NCBI RefSeq assembly: GCF_900111025.1
Contig: NZ_FOFN01000004.1
Span: 62,001-126,000, forward strand
Length of the DNA: 64,000 bases
Reading direction: 5' to 3'
Source of the DNA: Hyunsoonleella jejuensis
GTDB lineage: Bacteria > Bacteroidota > Bacteroidia > Flavobacteriales > Flavobacteriaceae
Position numbers and translations under genes: made by a program. Positions 9,768-19,320 of this stretch are shown here, one piece after another (position 1 is the stretch's first letter; every line of letters starts with the position of its first letter). The notes under the pieces were generated by a model that had not been told where the DNA came from, did not search any database, and saw nothing but the letters and a program-made list of their open reading frames with translations.

Positions 9768-10394
9768 TTATAACGTGTTATACTTTGAATACCCTGGAGG
9801 TTGCACCCCTTTCATTCGTAAATATCCAATGGCTTGCGCTCTATGGTGCGCTGTATGGGTTTCCGCTCTCAGAATAAGATCTAAATGTGTATGCCCCTCT
9901 AAATACCAAGGTTTTACTTTATCAGCGCCACGTTTCAAATCGTTGTCATCCAATTTACCAATGCCTGCAATTACGTAATCAAAAGTTGCGTTTAAGTAAT
10001 CAACCACCTTTTTCTTATTCGCTTTGGCATCCTTTGATTTAAAAGTATCTGGCTGAAACAAATTCACTGTATCTGGGCGCTCTATTAAAAAATCTGCCTT
10101 CATCACACTATTAAAATCTGGATAAGTTTTAGAGTCCAATAGTATACCAATAAAAACATTATTCGTAAAACCTACATGCAAAAAGTGTTGTGCAAAACTC
10201 AGTTGTGCTTCAGTTGGACTATACTCCAAATCTTTTTCTGGCATTGTATTAAAGACAGCTATAGTATAAGTTCTGGATGCCTCTAACCGTTTTATTAAAT
10301 TAACTATAAATGTATTTTCATTACTAGGCATTTTTGAAGATAAGAATGCCAAAGGGCTCAGTCCTATCAAGCCCAATAATTTTCTTCTATTCAT
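9768..10394 (-). CDS. DinB family protein with N-terminal signal-like segment
   Basis: This 208-residue protein has a DinB-like four-helix bundle; the family carries a three-histidine metal site. Candidate ligands are HFLHVGF, EGHTHLDLILRAETHTAHHR and neighbouring His residues. DinB-fold proteins include thiol transferases and many uncharacterised members. I start at the ATG at 10394, where MNRRKLLGLIGLSPLAFLSS forms an export signal of Tat-like character; a start 20 codons earlier at 10454 would bury it. It is convergent with the preceding operon and stands alone. Confidence 0.8.
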   Translation of the reverse strand: MNRRKLLGLIGLSPLAFLSSKMPSNENTFIVNLIKRLEASRTYTIAVFNTMPEKDLEYSPTEAQLSFAQHFLHVGFTNNVFIGILLDSKTYPDFNSVMKADFLIERPDTVNLFQPDTFKSKDAKANKKKVVDYLNATFDYVIAGIGKLDDNDLKRGADKVKPWYLEGHTHLDLILRAETHTAHHRAQAIGYLRMKGVQPPGYSKYNTL

Positions 10395-10638
10395 ATATTT
10401 ATTTAAATTTTTAATTTCATTCTTACTAGTAAAATACCTTCCTGTATCATTCAATTAAATAATTTTCAAGTACACTCGATTTTTTAATTACTCAAACGAA
10501 TATAAAATATAACGCATCCTAATTTTTATCTATTAAACCAAAATAATCCATATACACTAACCTAACGGCGCATTAAAGAAAAGTTTAACAGTATCTGCTT
10601 TATTTAGTATTTTTACGAACTAACAAATTTGATAAGAC

Positions 10639-11457
10639 ATGTCTACAGCCAAAAAAGAATATAAGCGCGTTACCGTAAAGTCACTTGTTGATATGAAAGC
10701 AACTGGCGAAAAAATATCCATGCTAACAGCATATGATTACACTATGGCAAAAATTGTGGATAGCGCAGGTGTTGACGTGATTTTGGTTGGGGATTCTGCT
10801 AGTAACGTTATGGCTGGCCATGAAACTACACTGCCTATTACTTTAGATCAAATGATTTATCATGCATCCTCGGTAGTTCGTGCAATAGATCGCGCTTTAA
10901 TCGTTGTAGATTTACCCTTTGGCAGTTACCAAAGCGACCCAAAAGAAGCATTGCGTTCTGCCATAAGAATCATGAAAGAAAGTGGCGCACACTCTGTAAA
11001 ACTTGAAGGTGGAAAAGAAATTAAAGAGTCTATAAAACGTATTTTAAATGCTGGAATTCCTGTAATGGGGCATTTGGGCTTAACACCGCAATCTATATAT
11101 AAATTTGGTACTTATACAGTTCGTGCAAAAGAAGAACAAGAAGCCGAACGCCTTTTAGAGGATGCAAAAATGCTTGAAAGAATAGGTTGTTTTGCTATAG
11201 TCTTAGAAAAAATACCAGCTAAATTGGCGCAACAAGTTGCCGAAAGCGTAAGTATACCTATAATTGGAATTGGCGCAGGGCCAGATGTAGACGGGCAAGT
11301 TTTGGTACTACACGATATGATTGGGATGACCCATGAATTTAATCCAAGGTTTTTACGCAGATATTTAAATTTATACGAAGATATGAGTAATGCTATTTCG
11401 CAATACGTAGATGATGTAAAAACAAAAGATTTTCCTAATGAGAGTGAATCTTATTAA
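10639..11457 (+). CDS. panB: 3-methyl-2-oxobutanoate hydroxymethyltransferase
   Basis: It transfers a one-carbon unit from methylenetetrahydrofolate to alpha-ketoisovalerate, giving ketopantoate, the first committed step of pantothenate and CoA synthesis. The 272-residue chain has the family signature from [19 protein letters not shown] through [20 protein letters not shown], followed by [33 protein letters not shown] and [20 protein letters not shown]. Length and all core motifs are normal. panC and panD are not nearby, which is common in Bacteroidota. The gene may be co-transcribed with the pseudouridine synthase that follows after 108 bases. Confidence 0.97.
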   Translation: MSTAKKEYKRVTVKSLVDMKATGEKISMLTAYDYTMAKIVDSAGVDVILVGDSASNVMAGHETTLPITLDQMIYHASSVVRAIDRALIVVDLPFGSYQSDPKEALRSAIRIMKESGAHSVKLEGGKEIKESIKRILNAGIPVMGHLGLTPQSIYKFGTYTVRAKEEQEAERLLEDAKMLERIGCFAIVLEKIPAKLAQQVAESVSIPIIGIGAGPDVDGQVLVLHDMIGMTHEFNPRFLRRYLNLYEDMSNAISQYVDDVKTKDFPNESESY

Positions 11458-11565
11458 GTTATCAACCTCTGCTATAGTATTCAGTTACATCTATTTTTAA
11501 ATCTTTATGTAAATAACCTAATTACGCTTTGTTTATTCGGTTCAAGGCAGTAAAACAAAAGTTTC

Positions 11566-12264
11566 GTGTCAAACAAAACACTTTCAAACCAAAATAATCT
11601 TCAGGTTTTATTTGAAGACAACCATATCATCATCGTAAACAAACGTGCAGGTGATATTGTTCAAGGTGATAAAACGGGCGACACACCATTAAGCGATGTT
11701 GTAAAAGCCTATATAAAAAACAAATACAACAAGCCCGGAAATGTATACTTAGGCACTGTTCATCGATTAGACAGACCAACCTCAGGCATAGTAATATTTG
11801 CTAAAACCAGTAAAGTGCTGCCAAGATTAAATAAGTTATTTTTATCTAAGGATATAAAAAAAACATATTGGGCCGTTGTAAAGCAACCACCTCCAAAACC
11901 AGAGGGTACTTTGGTGCATTGGTTAAAAAAGAACCAAAAAACCAATAAATCTTATACCTACAACAAGGAAGTAAAAGACAGTAAAAAAGCCATCCTCCAT
12001 TACAAAACCATAAAAAAACTAGATAATTACACATTGTTAGAGATAAACCTAAAGACTGGCAGACACCATCAGATTAGGGTTCAATTGTCAAGTATTGGAA
12101 GTCCTTTAAAAGGCGATTTAAAGTATGGTTTTGATAGAAGCAATAAAGATGCAAGCATACATCTTCATGCGAGAGCTATCGCCTTTATCCATCCGGTAAA
12201 AAAAGAACAAATTTTAGTTAGTGCACCTTTACCGAATGATGCTATTTGGAATGCATGCCTTTAA
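11566..12264 (+). CDS. RluA family pseudouridine synthase
   Basis: This 232-residue enzyme isomerises uridine in structured RNA. The catalytic motif GTVHRLDRPTSGIVIFAKTS supplies the Asp, preceded by VLFEDNHIIIVNKRAGDIVQ and followed by LLEINLKTGRHHQIRVQLS. There is no N-terminal S4 domain, so it is the short RluA/TruC-like form; the target (23S rRNA or tRNA) cannot be assigned. The frame has no suitable ATG, so translation probably begins at the GTG at 11566. The aldehyde dehydrogenase follows 17 bases later. Confidence 0.9.
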   Translation: MSNKTLSNQNNLQVLFEDNHIIIVNKRAGDIVQGDKTGDTPLSDVVKAYIKNKYNKPGNVYLGTVHRLDRPTSGIVIFAKTSKVLPRLNKLFLSKDIKKTYWAVVKQPPPKPEGTLVHWLKKNQKTNKSYTYNKEVKDSKKAILHYKTIKKLDNYTLLEINLKTGRHHQIRVQLSSIGSPLKGDLKYGFDRSNKDASIHLHARAIAFIHPVKKEQILVSAPLPNDAIWNACL

Positions 12265-12281
12265 TGTTTTATCTTTAAAAG

Positions 12282-13661
12282 ATGAAATCGATCCCAGAAA
12301 TAGTTGCATTACAGAAATCATTTTTCCAGAAGCAAAATACACTTGATATTTCTTATAGATTATCGCTTTTAAAGGCGTTAAGACAAGAAATTCTAAGTAA
12401 GGAACAAGATATTTTGGATGCCTTGCATAAGGATTTTAAAAAATCTGAATTCGAATCTTATATTAGTGAATTCGGTTTGGTAATTTCTGAACTTAATCTT
12501 GTTATAAAAAAACTAAAAACATGGGCTACACCAAAACGAGTATTTCCTGCTTTAATAACACTTCCTTCCAAAGATTATATCTATAAATCGCCTTACGGAA
12601 CAGTTTTAGTAATCGCCCCTTGGAACTACCCATTTTTATTGGCTATAGAGCCTTTAATCATGGCAATTGCTGCCGGAAATACAGTGGTATTAAAACCTAG
12701 CGAATTAACCGAAAACACGGCAAAAACAATTACTGAAATTATAAATAAGGTTTTTCCTAAGGAAGTAGCAACTTCCGTTGAAGGTGGTGTAGAAACTGCT
12801 ACCGAATTATTAGCACAAAATTGGGATTACATCTTCTTTACAGGAAGCACAAAAGTTGGTAAAATTGTTGCAAAAGCGGCTGCAAAGCACTTAACACCTG
12901 TAACTCTAGAACTTGGTGGTAAATCTCCGTGCATTATAGATGATACAAATAACTTAAAGCTTGTGGTACGCCGTTTGGTATGGGCTAAATTATTTAATGG
13001 TGGGCAAACTTGTATTGCACCAGATTATGTGATCGTTAAATCTGCTATAAAAGACGAATTGATTGAAGGTTTAAAAAAAGAAATTATAAGAAGGTATGGC
13101 AAAAATCCTAAAACATCTGAGGACTTGCCAAGAATCATAAATGCTGAAAACCTAAAACGATTAAAACAGCTAATAGAAAACGAAGTCATTTTGTTTGGAG
13201 GTGAGTTTGATGAAAACGATAACTATTTTGCACCGACCTTAATTGATAATCCAGGGCTAGACAGTGCTGTTATGCAAGAAGAGATTTTTGGGCCTATTCT
13301 ACCCATTTTAACTTACGATACTGAAGAAGATATAGAACGTATTATTTTAAATGGTGCCAAACCATTGTCCTTTTACATATTTTCAAAAGACAATAACTTC
13401 ATAGAACGCACCGTTAAAAAGTATCGTTTTGGAGGAGGCGTTATAAACGATTTAATGGTACATTTTGGAAACCCTAAACTACCTTTTGGCGGCATAGGAA
13501 ACAGTGGTATGGGTAAATATCACGGTAAACATGGGTTCAATACGTTTTCACATGATAAATCAATTATGAAACGTGGCACTTGGTTAGACCCTTCGTTTAG
13601 ATATGCACCATATAAAGGAAAAATGAACCTTTTACGAAAAGTGTTTAAATATTTAGGTTAA
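12282..13661 (+). CDS. aldehyde dehydrogenase family protein (class 3-like)
   Basis: This 459-residue NAD(P)-dependent dehydrogenase oxidises aldehydes to acids. Visible marks are GTVLVIAPWNYPFLLAIEPL, the nucleotide loop FFTGSTKVGKIV, the general-base Glu in LELGGKSPCI (about residue 210), the catalytic Cys in FNGGQTCIAPDYV (about 244) and EEIFGPILPIL. The short length and the C-terminal LPFGGIGNSGMGKYHGKHGF resemble fatty-aldehyde (ALDH3-type) enzymes, and the hydrophobic or basic C-terminus suits membrane association. The physiological aldehyde is unknown. The gene is convergent with the histidine kinase, four bases apart. Confidence 0.93.
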   Translation: MKSIPEIVALQKSFFQKQNTLDISYRLSLLKALRQEILSKEQDILDALHKDFKKSEFESYISEFGLVISELNLVIKKLKTWATPKRVFPALITLPSKDYIYKSPYGTVLVIAPWNYPFLLAIEPLIMAIAAGNTVVLKPSELTENTAKTITEIINKVFPKEVATSVEGGVETATELLAQNWDYIFFTGSTKVGKIVAKAAAKHLTPVTLELGGKSPCIIDDTNNLKLVVRRLVWAKLFNGGQTCIAPDYVIVKSAIKDELIEGLKKEIIRRYGKNPKTSEDLPRIINAENLKRLKQLIENEVILFGGEFDENDNYFAPTLIDNPGLDSAVMQEEIFGPILPILTYDTEEDIERIILNGAKPLSFYIFSKDNNFIERTVKKYRFGGGVINDLMVHFGNPKLPFGGIGNSGMGKYHGKHGFNTFSHDKSIMKRGTWLDPSFRYAPYKGKMNLLRKVFKYLG

Positions 13662-13665
13662 ATAG

Positions 13666-14466
13666 CTAATGTAACGGGTATTCCAGTTGTAAAGTCACAC
13701 CCTCTCCTAATTTTGATTGTAAATCTAAAGTTGCACCAATAAGTTCTGCTCTACTTTTCATATTGATTAAACCTGAACCTTTTTCTACAACATGAATATC
13801 AAAACCTTTTCCGTCATCCTTTGCGGTAATCCGTATGTTATCAGAACCGTAATTTATAGTAATATTCAAATTTTTTGCTTCAGAATATTTCACCGAATTA
13901 GACAAAAACTCTTGTAGTATCCTAAAAACTATAATTTTATGGTTTTTATCATTGAAATCTACCTTTTCACCAATAACCATTAATTCTGCTGAAGTAAACT
14001 TCATACGCTTTAAGCGATCCAACTCGTTAGTTATAGATTTTTCGAAACCTATATTTAAAATCACATCGTTATTAAGCGTTTTAGATAAAGCGCGCACCTC
14101 TTTTAACCCATTGCTTAGTGCCTCTGTAGTGTCTTTAAACTTATCCCTTACATCATCAGCTACTTGCATCTTTAAAATACTTAATTGCATACTTGCAAAA
14201 GACAATAATTGCCCCACGTTATCATGTAGCTCCCATCCAATATTTTTTAAAGTCTGTTCTTGTGTTTCGGTTTGTGCCTTTACCATTTCCGCTTCGAACT
14301 CGCGTTGTTGCTTTATTTTGTCTAACAACAACTTATTTTTTCGTTTTTGAAATACAATAAAAAACACAATCACGAGTGATGTAATGATAACTAAAACTAG
14401 TATCATATACACCAACATGTACCGCTCTGAAGTACTACTTACGATTCGTTCTCCGGTTTGCACCAT
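13666..14466 (-). CDS. membrane sensor histidine kinase (NarL-partner type)
   Basis: This 266-residue kinase has one membrane segment (about residues 17-40) and a coiled linker. A HisKA_3-like dimerisation helix carries the phospho-acceptor His in IGWELHDNVGQLLSF (about residue 79). The HATPase domain ends the chain, with N-box FLSNSVKYSEAKN and G-box DDGKGFD. The start at 14466 overlaps the upstream gene by 28 bases; an internal ATG at 14418 (MLVYMIL) would avoid this and is possible. No response regulator is adjacent, so its partner lies elsewhere. Together with the 7-helix protein upstream it probably forms one sensory unit. Confidence 0.85.
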   Translation of the reverse strand: MVQTGERIVSSTSERYMLVYMILVLVIITSLVIVFFIVFQKRKNKLLLDKIKQQREFEAEMVKAQTETQEQTLKNIGWELHDNVGQLLSFASMQLSILKMQVADDVRDKFKDTTEALSNGLKEVRALSKTLNNDVILNIGFEKSITNELDRLKRMKFTSAELMVIGEKVDFNDKNHKIIVFRILQEFLSNSVKYSEAKNLNITINYGSDNIRITAKDDGKGFDIHVVEKGSGLINMKSRAELIGATLDLQSKLGEGVTLQLEYPLH

Positions 14467-15164
14467 ATAAAAGCAAAAATAAAAGTTATATACATGAAAA
14501 TATTTGAAAATAAGAATATTAAACGTCTCAAATCATGAAATTCTTGATCATAAAAGGATTTACCAACTTCGTATTTATAATACACATCATAAAATGACAA
14601 TGGTGCCGTAATCAACCACCAAATAAATATAGTGGCGCTAATGTAAAAACTTATAGATGTATAAAAGTATAGAATCTTTTCACTTAATAAAACTTCAATA
14701 AAGTAGAAAACGGTACATACAAAAATGATTAATGCACCGGATAAATCAAGAACAGCAAAAAATGAATTAAAAAATGCTTCCCAATGCAACGCTATATATA
14801 TTAAAGAAAATACTAAAAAAGCATAATGCAACGTCTTGATGATTTTTTTAAACAGAGCCGTTTTTAAAATCCTTTGATAATAAAACGCATAAAAAAGTAT
14901 AGCGCCTATAACCCAATAGATATTTGCCCACCAGTGATTTTTCTCAAATTTTGTGCCTTTTAAAAAATATAAAAATTTATTTGGCCTTATAAAATAGTTA
15001 TACGCACATAACAAATCTGCAAAGGCTATAAAAATTAAAAAATATATAAAATATTTAACTGGAGTTTTATTGTATTTCTTAAAATAAACTATTCCTGTTA
15101 TTGCTGCTGAAAACTCTAATATGGTATATAAATAGAAGTTGTTATTTAGTAAAAAATCAATCAA
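14439..15164 (-). CDS. seven-helix membrane protein of unknown function
   Basis: The 241-residue chain has about seven hydrophobic segments rich in Phe and Tyr (for example FYLYTILEFSAAITGIVYF, YFIYFLIFIAFADLLCAY and FSNIFMYITFIFAFIW) and short loops. I do not recognise a family. It overlaps the histidine kinase gene by 28 bases and follows another membrane-anchored gene by 22 bases. The order and overlap suggest it senses something in or at the inner membrane and passes it to the kinase; this is inference only. Confidence 0.7.
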   Translation of the reverse strand: MIDFLLNNNFYLYTILEFSAAITGIVYFKKYNKTPVKYFIYFLIFIAFADLLCAYNYFIRPNKFLYFLKGTKFEKNHWWANIYWVIGAILFYAFYYQRILKTALFKKIIKTLHYAFLVFSLIYIALHWEAFFNSFFAVLDLSGALIIFVCTVFYFIEVLLSEKILYFYTSISFYISATIFIWWLITAPLSFYDVYYKYEVGKSFYDQEFHDLRRLIFLFSNIFMYITFIFAFIWCKPENES

Positions 15165-15186
15165 TACAAGAATAAATTAAATGCAT

Positions 15187-15702
15187 TTAAGGGTATTCGT
15201 TTCCTCCTCCAGCTCCTCTATTTAGAGGTGGCGCTCCAGTATCCTCATCATCGCCCTGTAGACTTAAATTCAGGGTACTCCCTTTTGAAATATTTTTAAT
15301 TCCCACTGGAGCAATAAACAAGGTGTTTCTATTTTTTAAGGCAGGATCTGGATTTTTACCATAATTTCCCATATACACTCTAATTCCGGTCATTTCAAAA
15401 CCAAGGGAATCAGATTTAGCTTCGGCATAGTCTAGATAGTCCCGTACTTCACTTAAAGACCAACCAACATTAGTTATTTTCTTTCTAGACCCCTCTACTT
15501 CAATTGTTGAGTCTATTTCTGTTGGATTATTTTGTTGCCAGTTTTTAAACAACTTAGTGGCTTCGGCCACCGAAATAGTGTCTTTTGGAATTTTAATCTT
15601 GGTGTCTATGGCATGTATTTCTCCACCGGGTCTTGGGCAAAAGAAATAAGTTAACACTGCACCGATAATGAATCCTAAGATAATAGGTCCTAATTTTTTC
15701 AT
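15187..15702 (-). CDS. membrane-anchored hypothetical protein
   Basis: This 171-residue protein has one N-terminal transmembrane anchor (LGPIILGFIIGAVLTYFF). A soluble domain with SVAEATKLFKNWQQNNP and a repeated YLDYAEAKSDSLGFEMTGIR helix follows, then a low-complexity tail rich in Gly, Asp and Pro. No family is recognised, though similar small anchored proteins occur in flavobacteria. It is the first gene of the minus-strand operon with the seven-helix protein and histidine kinase, and could be an accessory sensor subunit. Confidence 0.65.
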   Translation of the reverse strand: MKKLGPIILGFIIGAVLTYFFCPRPGGEIHAIDTKIKIPKDTISVAEATKLFKNWQQNNPTEIDSTIEVEGSRKKITNVGWSLSEVRDYLDYAEAKSDSLGFEMTGIRVYMGNYGKNPDPALKNRNTLFIAPVGIKNISKGSTLNLSLQGDDEDTGAPPLNRGAGGGNEYP

Positions 15703-15777
15703 AAGTCATAAATTGGTTAATAATAGCTTGCTTAAAAATAGCAAAAAGATTTGATTGTGTGAGATTTCTTTTATTTT

Positions 15778-16407
15778 TTAGGTTGGAAACCCGAGCATCT
15801 CCCCCATTCCTACGGTAAACAACCATGAACCATATATCGCGTGCTCTATTGATACTAAGAGCGTTGACTTAGTCTTTTGATACGTTAAGGCAAATAAAAT
15901 TCCTCCTAAAAATGTTAATGCTATTACTAGCGTATTTTTAAAAAACAAGTGTGCCATTGCAAAAATCACGGCATTTACAAATACCAATAATCTGTTTTGT
16001 CTAAAGAAAACACTATACCGTTTAAAGAAAAACGTGCGATAAATGAGCTCTTGCGGATACACCGAAAACAAGGCGTAAACGCACAATAAAATCAACCACT
16101 TTAGCGGTTTGTTAAGCAACACATAAAACAACGCTTCCTTATTGGTAAACCCTACAAATACCATTGTTATTATGGCAATGATTAAAAGCTTAATCATCGT
16201 TTGTTTCCAAAACACGCTCCAATTTAAATTTGGAGCTATTTTAAATTTTTGGTTTTCAACTTTTAAAAGCACATACATTACATATAGAAAACCAACAAAG
16301 CCAATACTTAACTTAATAACAGGATGATAAGCCAATGTGAAACTTACAGGAACTAAAATAAAAATAATAAAAAACTCAACGCCTCTATATACTCTTGTAT
16401 GTATCAA
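15778..16407 (-). CDS. CPBP family intramembrane glutamic endopeptidase-like protein
   Basis: This 209-residue multi-pass protein shows the three motifs of the CPBP (CAAX protease/bacteriocin-processing, Abi) family. Motif 1 appears as QELIYRTFFF, where the usual EExxxR has Gln in place of the first Glu. Motif 2 is FAMAHLFF and motif 3 is SIEHAIYGSW. The metal- or water-activating second Glu and both His remain, so activity is possible but uncertain. Its start overlaps the stop of the Lrp gene by four bases (ATGA), so the two are co-translated. Confidence 0.8.
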   Translation of the reverse strand: MIHTRVYRGVEFFIIFILVPVSFTLAYHPVIKLSIGFVGFLYVMYVLLKVENQKFKIAPNLNWSVFWKQTMIKLLIIAIITMVFVGFTNKEALFYVLLNKPLKWLILLCVYALFSVYPQELIYRTFFFKRYSVFFRQNRLLVFVNAVIFAMAHLFFKNTLVIALTFLGGILFALTYQKTKSTLLVSIEHAIYGSWLFTVGMGEMLGFPT

Positions 16408-16862
16408 AATCGTATGATGTTGGTTTGTTTTACTTCACTAATTACAAACATGCTATGCGTGCTACCAATATGGTTAATACGTGTCAGCTTTTTTACCATA
16501 AACTCCCGAAAAGTCGCCATATCCTTTACAATTACCTTTAAAAGATAGTCGTAATCCCCACTTATATGATAACATTCTAAAACTTCATTTAAGCTATTTA
16601 CTTCTTTCTCAAAACTTACGACAAACTCCTGACTGTGCTGCAGTAGCTTTACATGACAAAACGCCACAAAATTTCTATCAATTTTCTGCTTATTAATTAC
16701 TGCTGTATACCCATCAATAAACCCTTCTTTCTCTAGTTTTTTAATACGCTCATAAACGGCTGTAACAGAAAGCCCTAGCTTATTAGAAAGTTCTTTATTG
16801 GTTTGTTTACTATCCTTTTGAAGGTGTTCTAATAATGTTTTATCGGTTGCATCAAAAATCAT
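16404..16862 (-). CDS. Lrp/AsnC family transcriptional regulator
   Basis: This 152-residue regulator has an N-terminal winged helix (LLEHLQKDSKQTNKELSNKL, then GLSVTAVYERIKKLEKEGFI) and a C-terminal RAM ligand-binding domain (CYHISGDYDYLLKVIVKDM). The family forms octamers that bind amino acids. It is divergent from the PLP enzyme gene across 156 AT-rich bases. Lrp paralogues placed this way commonly control the neighbouring amino-acid enzyme; that link is inferred from position. Confidence 0.92.
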   Translation of the reverse strand: MIFDATDKTLLEHLQKDSKQTNKELSNKLGLSVTAVYERIKKLEKEGFIDGYTAVINKQKIDRNFVAFCHVKLLQHSQEFVVSFEKEVNSLNEVLECYHISGDYDYLLKVIVKDMATFREFMVKKLTRINHIGSTHSMFVISEVKQTNIIRF

Positions 16863-17018
16863 GATTGAAAATTTTTCACAATAAGCTAATTAAAAATTAA
16901 AAATACTATTTATAAATCTAATAATTAATCTTTTATCAGTTTTATTTTCTAATAAATACAGATACTATTGATTTTATTTCTAATTATCACGAATTTAGTA
17001 ATTTAAAGATAACATACT

Positions 17019-18239
17019 ATGAGTTTCAAGCCAGCAAACAGCATTCAAGATTTACAGTACTTCGGAGAATTTGGAGGTGTAAATCCATCTATTTCAGATT
17101 CTTCAACCTATACATTTCTTTCAGCCAAAACCATGTTTGACACCTTTGAAGGAAATGCAGACGGATGCTATCTATACTCACGTCACTCATCACCCTCTAA
17201 CCTGTATTTAGGGGAAGCCCTAGCTGCAATGGAACATACCGAAACAGCCAACGTTACAGCATCTGGAATGGGTGCCATTACCGCGGTTATGTTGCAATTA
17301 TGCAATGCTGGAGACCATATTGTTTCAAGCAGAACTATTTATGGTGGTACATATGCGTTTTTTAAAAATTTTACCCCAAAATTTAATATTGAAACTTCCT
17401 TTGTTGATATAACGAAATTAGAGGCGGTTGAAGCTGCTATAACAAAACGTACGAAAGTGCTATACTGCGAATCGGTAAGCAATCCACTTTTAGAAGTGGC
17501 TGATATTAAAGGTTTAGCCGCTATTGCAAAAAAGTATAGTTTAAAATTGGTTGTAGATAACACCTTTTCACCCTTATCCATATCTCCAGCAATTTTAGGT
17601 GCCGATGTGGTAATTCATAGTTTAACGAAATTCATTAACGGCTCTAGCGATACTGTTGGTGGTGTAGTTTGCGGCACTCAAGAATTTATCAACGATTTAC
17701 GAAATGTAAACGATGGTGCGGGGATGCTTTTAGGGTCCACCATGGATAGTTTGCGGGCTTCATCCATTCTAAAAAACCTAAGAACACTGCATATTAGAAT
17801 GCAACAACACAGTAAAAATGGTATGTATTTAGCGGAAAGGTTTGAAAAAGACGGACTAAAAACCGTGTACCCCGGATTAAGCTCTCATCCATCCCACAAT
17901 TTATTTAAACGTATGATGCATACTGAATATGGTTTTGGCGGTATGCTCACTATTGATGTCGGTTCTCTTGAAAAGGCAAACGAACTCATGGAACTAATGC
18001 AACACAAAAACTTGGGTTATTTGGCAGTAAGTCTTGGATTTTACAAAACCTTATTTTCTGCTCCTGGGACTTCAACATCGTCTGAAATTCCTGAAGAAGA
18101 ACAAGCTGAAATGGGATTAAGCGATGGTTTAATTCGTTTTTCCATTGGGCTAGATGCCGATATTGAACGCACTTACAATATGATGCGCAAATGTATGACA
18201 GAGTTAAATATTTTGGTTAAAAAAACTACAGCTATTTAA
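17019..18239 (+). CDS. trans-sulfuration PLP enzyme (methionine or cystathionine gamma-lyase-like)
   Basis: This 406-residue enzyme belongs to the Cys/Met metabolism PLP family. The lysine that binds PLP lies in IHSLTKFINGSSDTVGG (about residue 203), with the cofactor-binding LVVDNTFSPL and substrate-phosphate-side LYSRHSSPSN and SGMGAITAVML. Overall it looks like methionine gamma-lyase, but the Cys that marks that enzyme (YGCT) is Gly here (RTIYGGTYAFF, about residue 109), so a cystathionine or homocysteine lyase or synthase role is equally likely. It is likely controlled by the divergent Lrp protein. It meets the next gene tail to tail, overlapping four bases. Confidence 0.88.
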   Translation: MSFKPANSIQDLQYFGEFGGVNPSISDSSTYTFLSAKTMFDTFEGNADGCYLYSRHSSPSNLYLGEALAAMEHTETANVTASGMGAITAVMLQLCNAGDHIVSSRTIYGGTYAFFKNFTPKFNIETSFVDITKLEAVEAAITKRTKVLYCESVSNPLLEVADIKGLAAIAKKYSLKLVVDNTFSPLSISPAILGADVVIHSLTKFINGSSDTVGGVVCGTQEFINDLRNVNDGAGMLLGSTMDSLRASSILKNLRTLHIRMQQHSKNGMYLAERFEKDGLKTVYPGLSSHPSHNLFKRMMHTEYGFGGMLTIDVGSLEKANELMELMQHKNLGYLAVSLGFYKTLFSAPGTSTSSEIPEEEQAEMGLSDGLIRFSIGLDADIERTYNMMRKCMTELNILVKKTTAI

Positions 18240-19258
18240 ATACCCTTTATTCTTTCCCAAAGCAATTGAAGAATATTACCTAGACTATCAAATTTGGGTT
18301 CAAAGGGCTTCATATTTAAACGGTTTTGGTCTTTAAACAATAACAGACTGAAAACAGAGGTATTCGGATTGTCTAAATCTAAAAGCGGGTAGCGTAAATC
18401 GTTATACTGATATTCGTTATCATTAAGCTTATAAATGCTATAGTAATTATTGCTAAACCATGCTAAACCCTTAATGTCATCATACGATAAAGGTGTTAAA
18501 TCGCGTTGTTTAGGAACTTCCCTAAAGTTTAAAAACCTATTCTTAGTATCAAATAATGAATAATCCGCAACGTAATATGCAGTTTCTGTTTCAGCTATAG
18601 CATACCACAAAATATTGTTGAATATTGCCGGTTGCGTGCTAAATCGAGCTGCATTTATATTAGCATCTTTCAGAGATTTTCTGAATATAGTATCAATATA
18701 TAATTTGTTTCCTAAGGTAAACAGCAAATACACTGAACTGATGCCTAACCCTAATTTTAGCCATAAACGCCGTTTATCTGAAGTTCTTTTGAAAAACATA
18801 ACCCCTATCATACAAACTAAAAATGGCAAAGTATAAGCAGGATCTGCAACAGCTATATTGTTTAATGCTACACGATAATTACTAAATGGCGCAAATAGTT
18901 GCGTTCCATATGGTGTAAAAGCGTCTAAAATAGGATGTGTAAATAAAGACCAGAAGAACAATGAAATCCAGTCCTTTTGGGTGGTGGTTCCTCTTCGTTT
19001 TCCCAAATCATATAACTTGTGGACCAACCAGCCTAACAAAAACGCAGCTAAAATTGAAAACAATATAGAATGCATAAACCCACGGTGAAACAGCATAGCG
19101 TCTATTTCATTACCATAAAGCCAACTTCCAACCAATACGTCCAAATCAGGAATAGTGCCACCAATGGCGCCAAACAATAATGCTTTGTTGCCTATTTTTT
19201 TGCCAAGTACCGCTTCTCCACAAGCAGCACCTAAAACAATTTGAGTTAAGGAGTCCAT
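18236..19258 (-). CDS. YdjM-like membrane-bound metal-dependent hydrolase
   Basis: This 340-residue protein starts with MDSLTQIVLGAACGEAVLG and GGTIPDLDVL, then HRGFMHSILFSIL and FTHPILDAFTPYGTQL. This His/Asp pattern and the several membrane segments define the YdjM (DUF457) family of predicted inner-membrane metal-dependent hydrolases. The C-terminal half (about residues 200-340) is a soluble beta-rich domain. The substrate is unknown. The gene is single and convergent with the PLP enzyme. Confidence 0.85.
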   Translation of the reverse strand: MDSLTQIVLGAACGEAVLGKKIGNKALLFGAIGGTIPDLDVLVGSWLYGNEIDAMLFHRGFMHSILFSILAAFLLGWLVHKLYDLGKRRGTTTQKDWISLFFWSLFTHPILDAFTPYGTQLFAPFSNYRVALNNIAVADPAYTLPFLVCMIGVMFFKRTSDKRRLWLKLGLGISSVYLLFTLGNKLYIDTIFRKSLKDANINAARFSTQPAIFNNILWYAIAETETAYYVADYSLFDTKNRFLNFREVPKQRDLTPLSYDDIKGLAWFSNNYYSIYKLNDNEYQYNDLRYPLLDLDNPNTSVFSLLLFKDQNRLNMKPFEPKFDSLGNILQLLWERIKGI

Positions 19259-19320
19259 TTCAATTTTAAATAAACATCAAAAGTAGGGAACTATTTTCCA
19301 TTTGCATACCTAAAGTCAAA

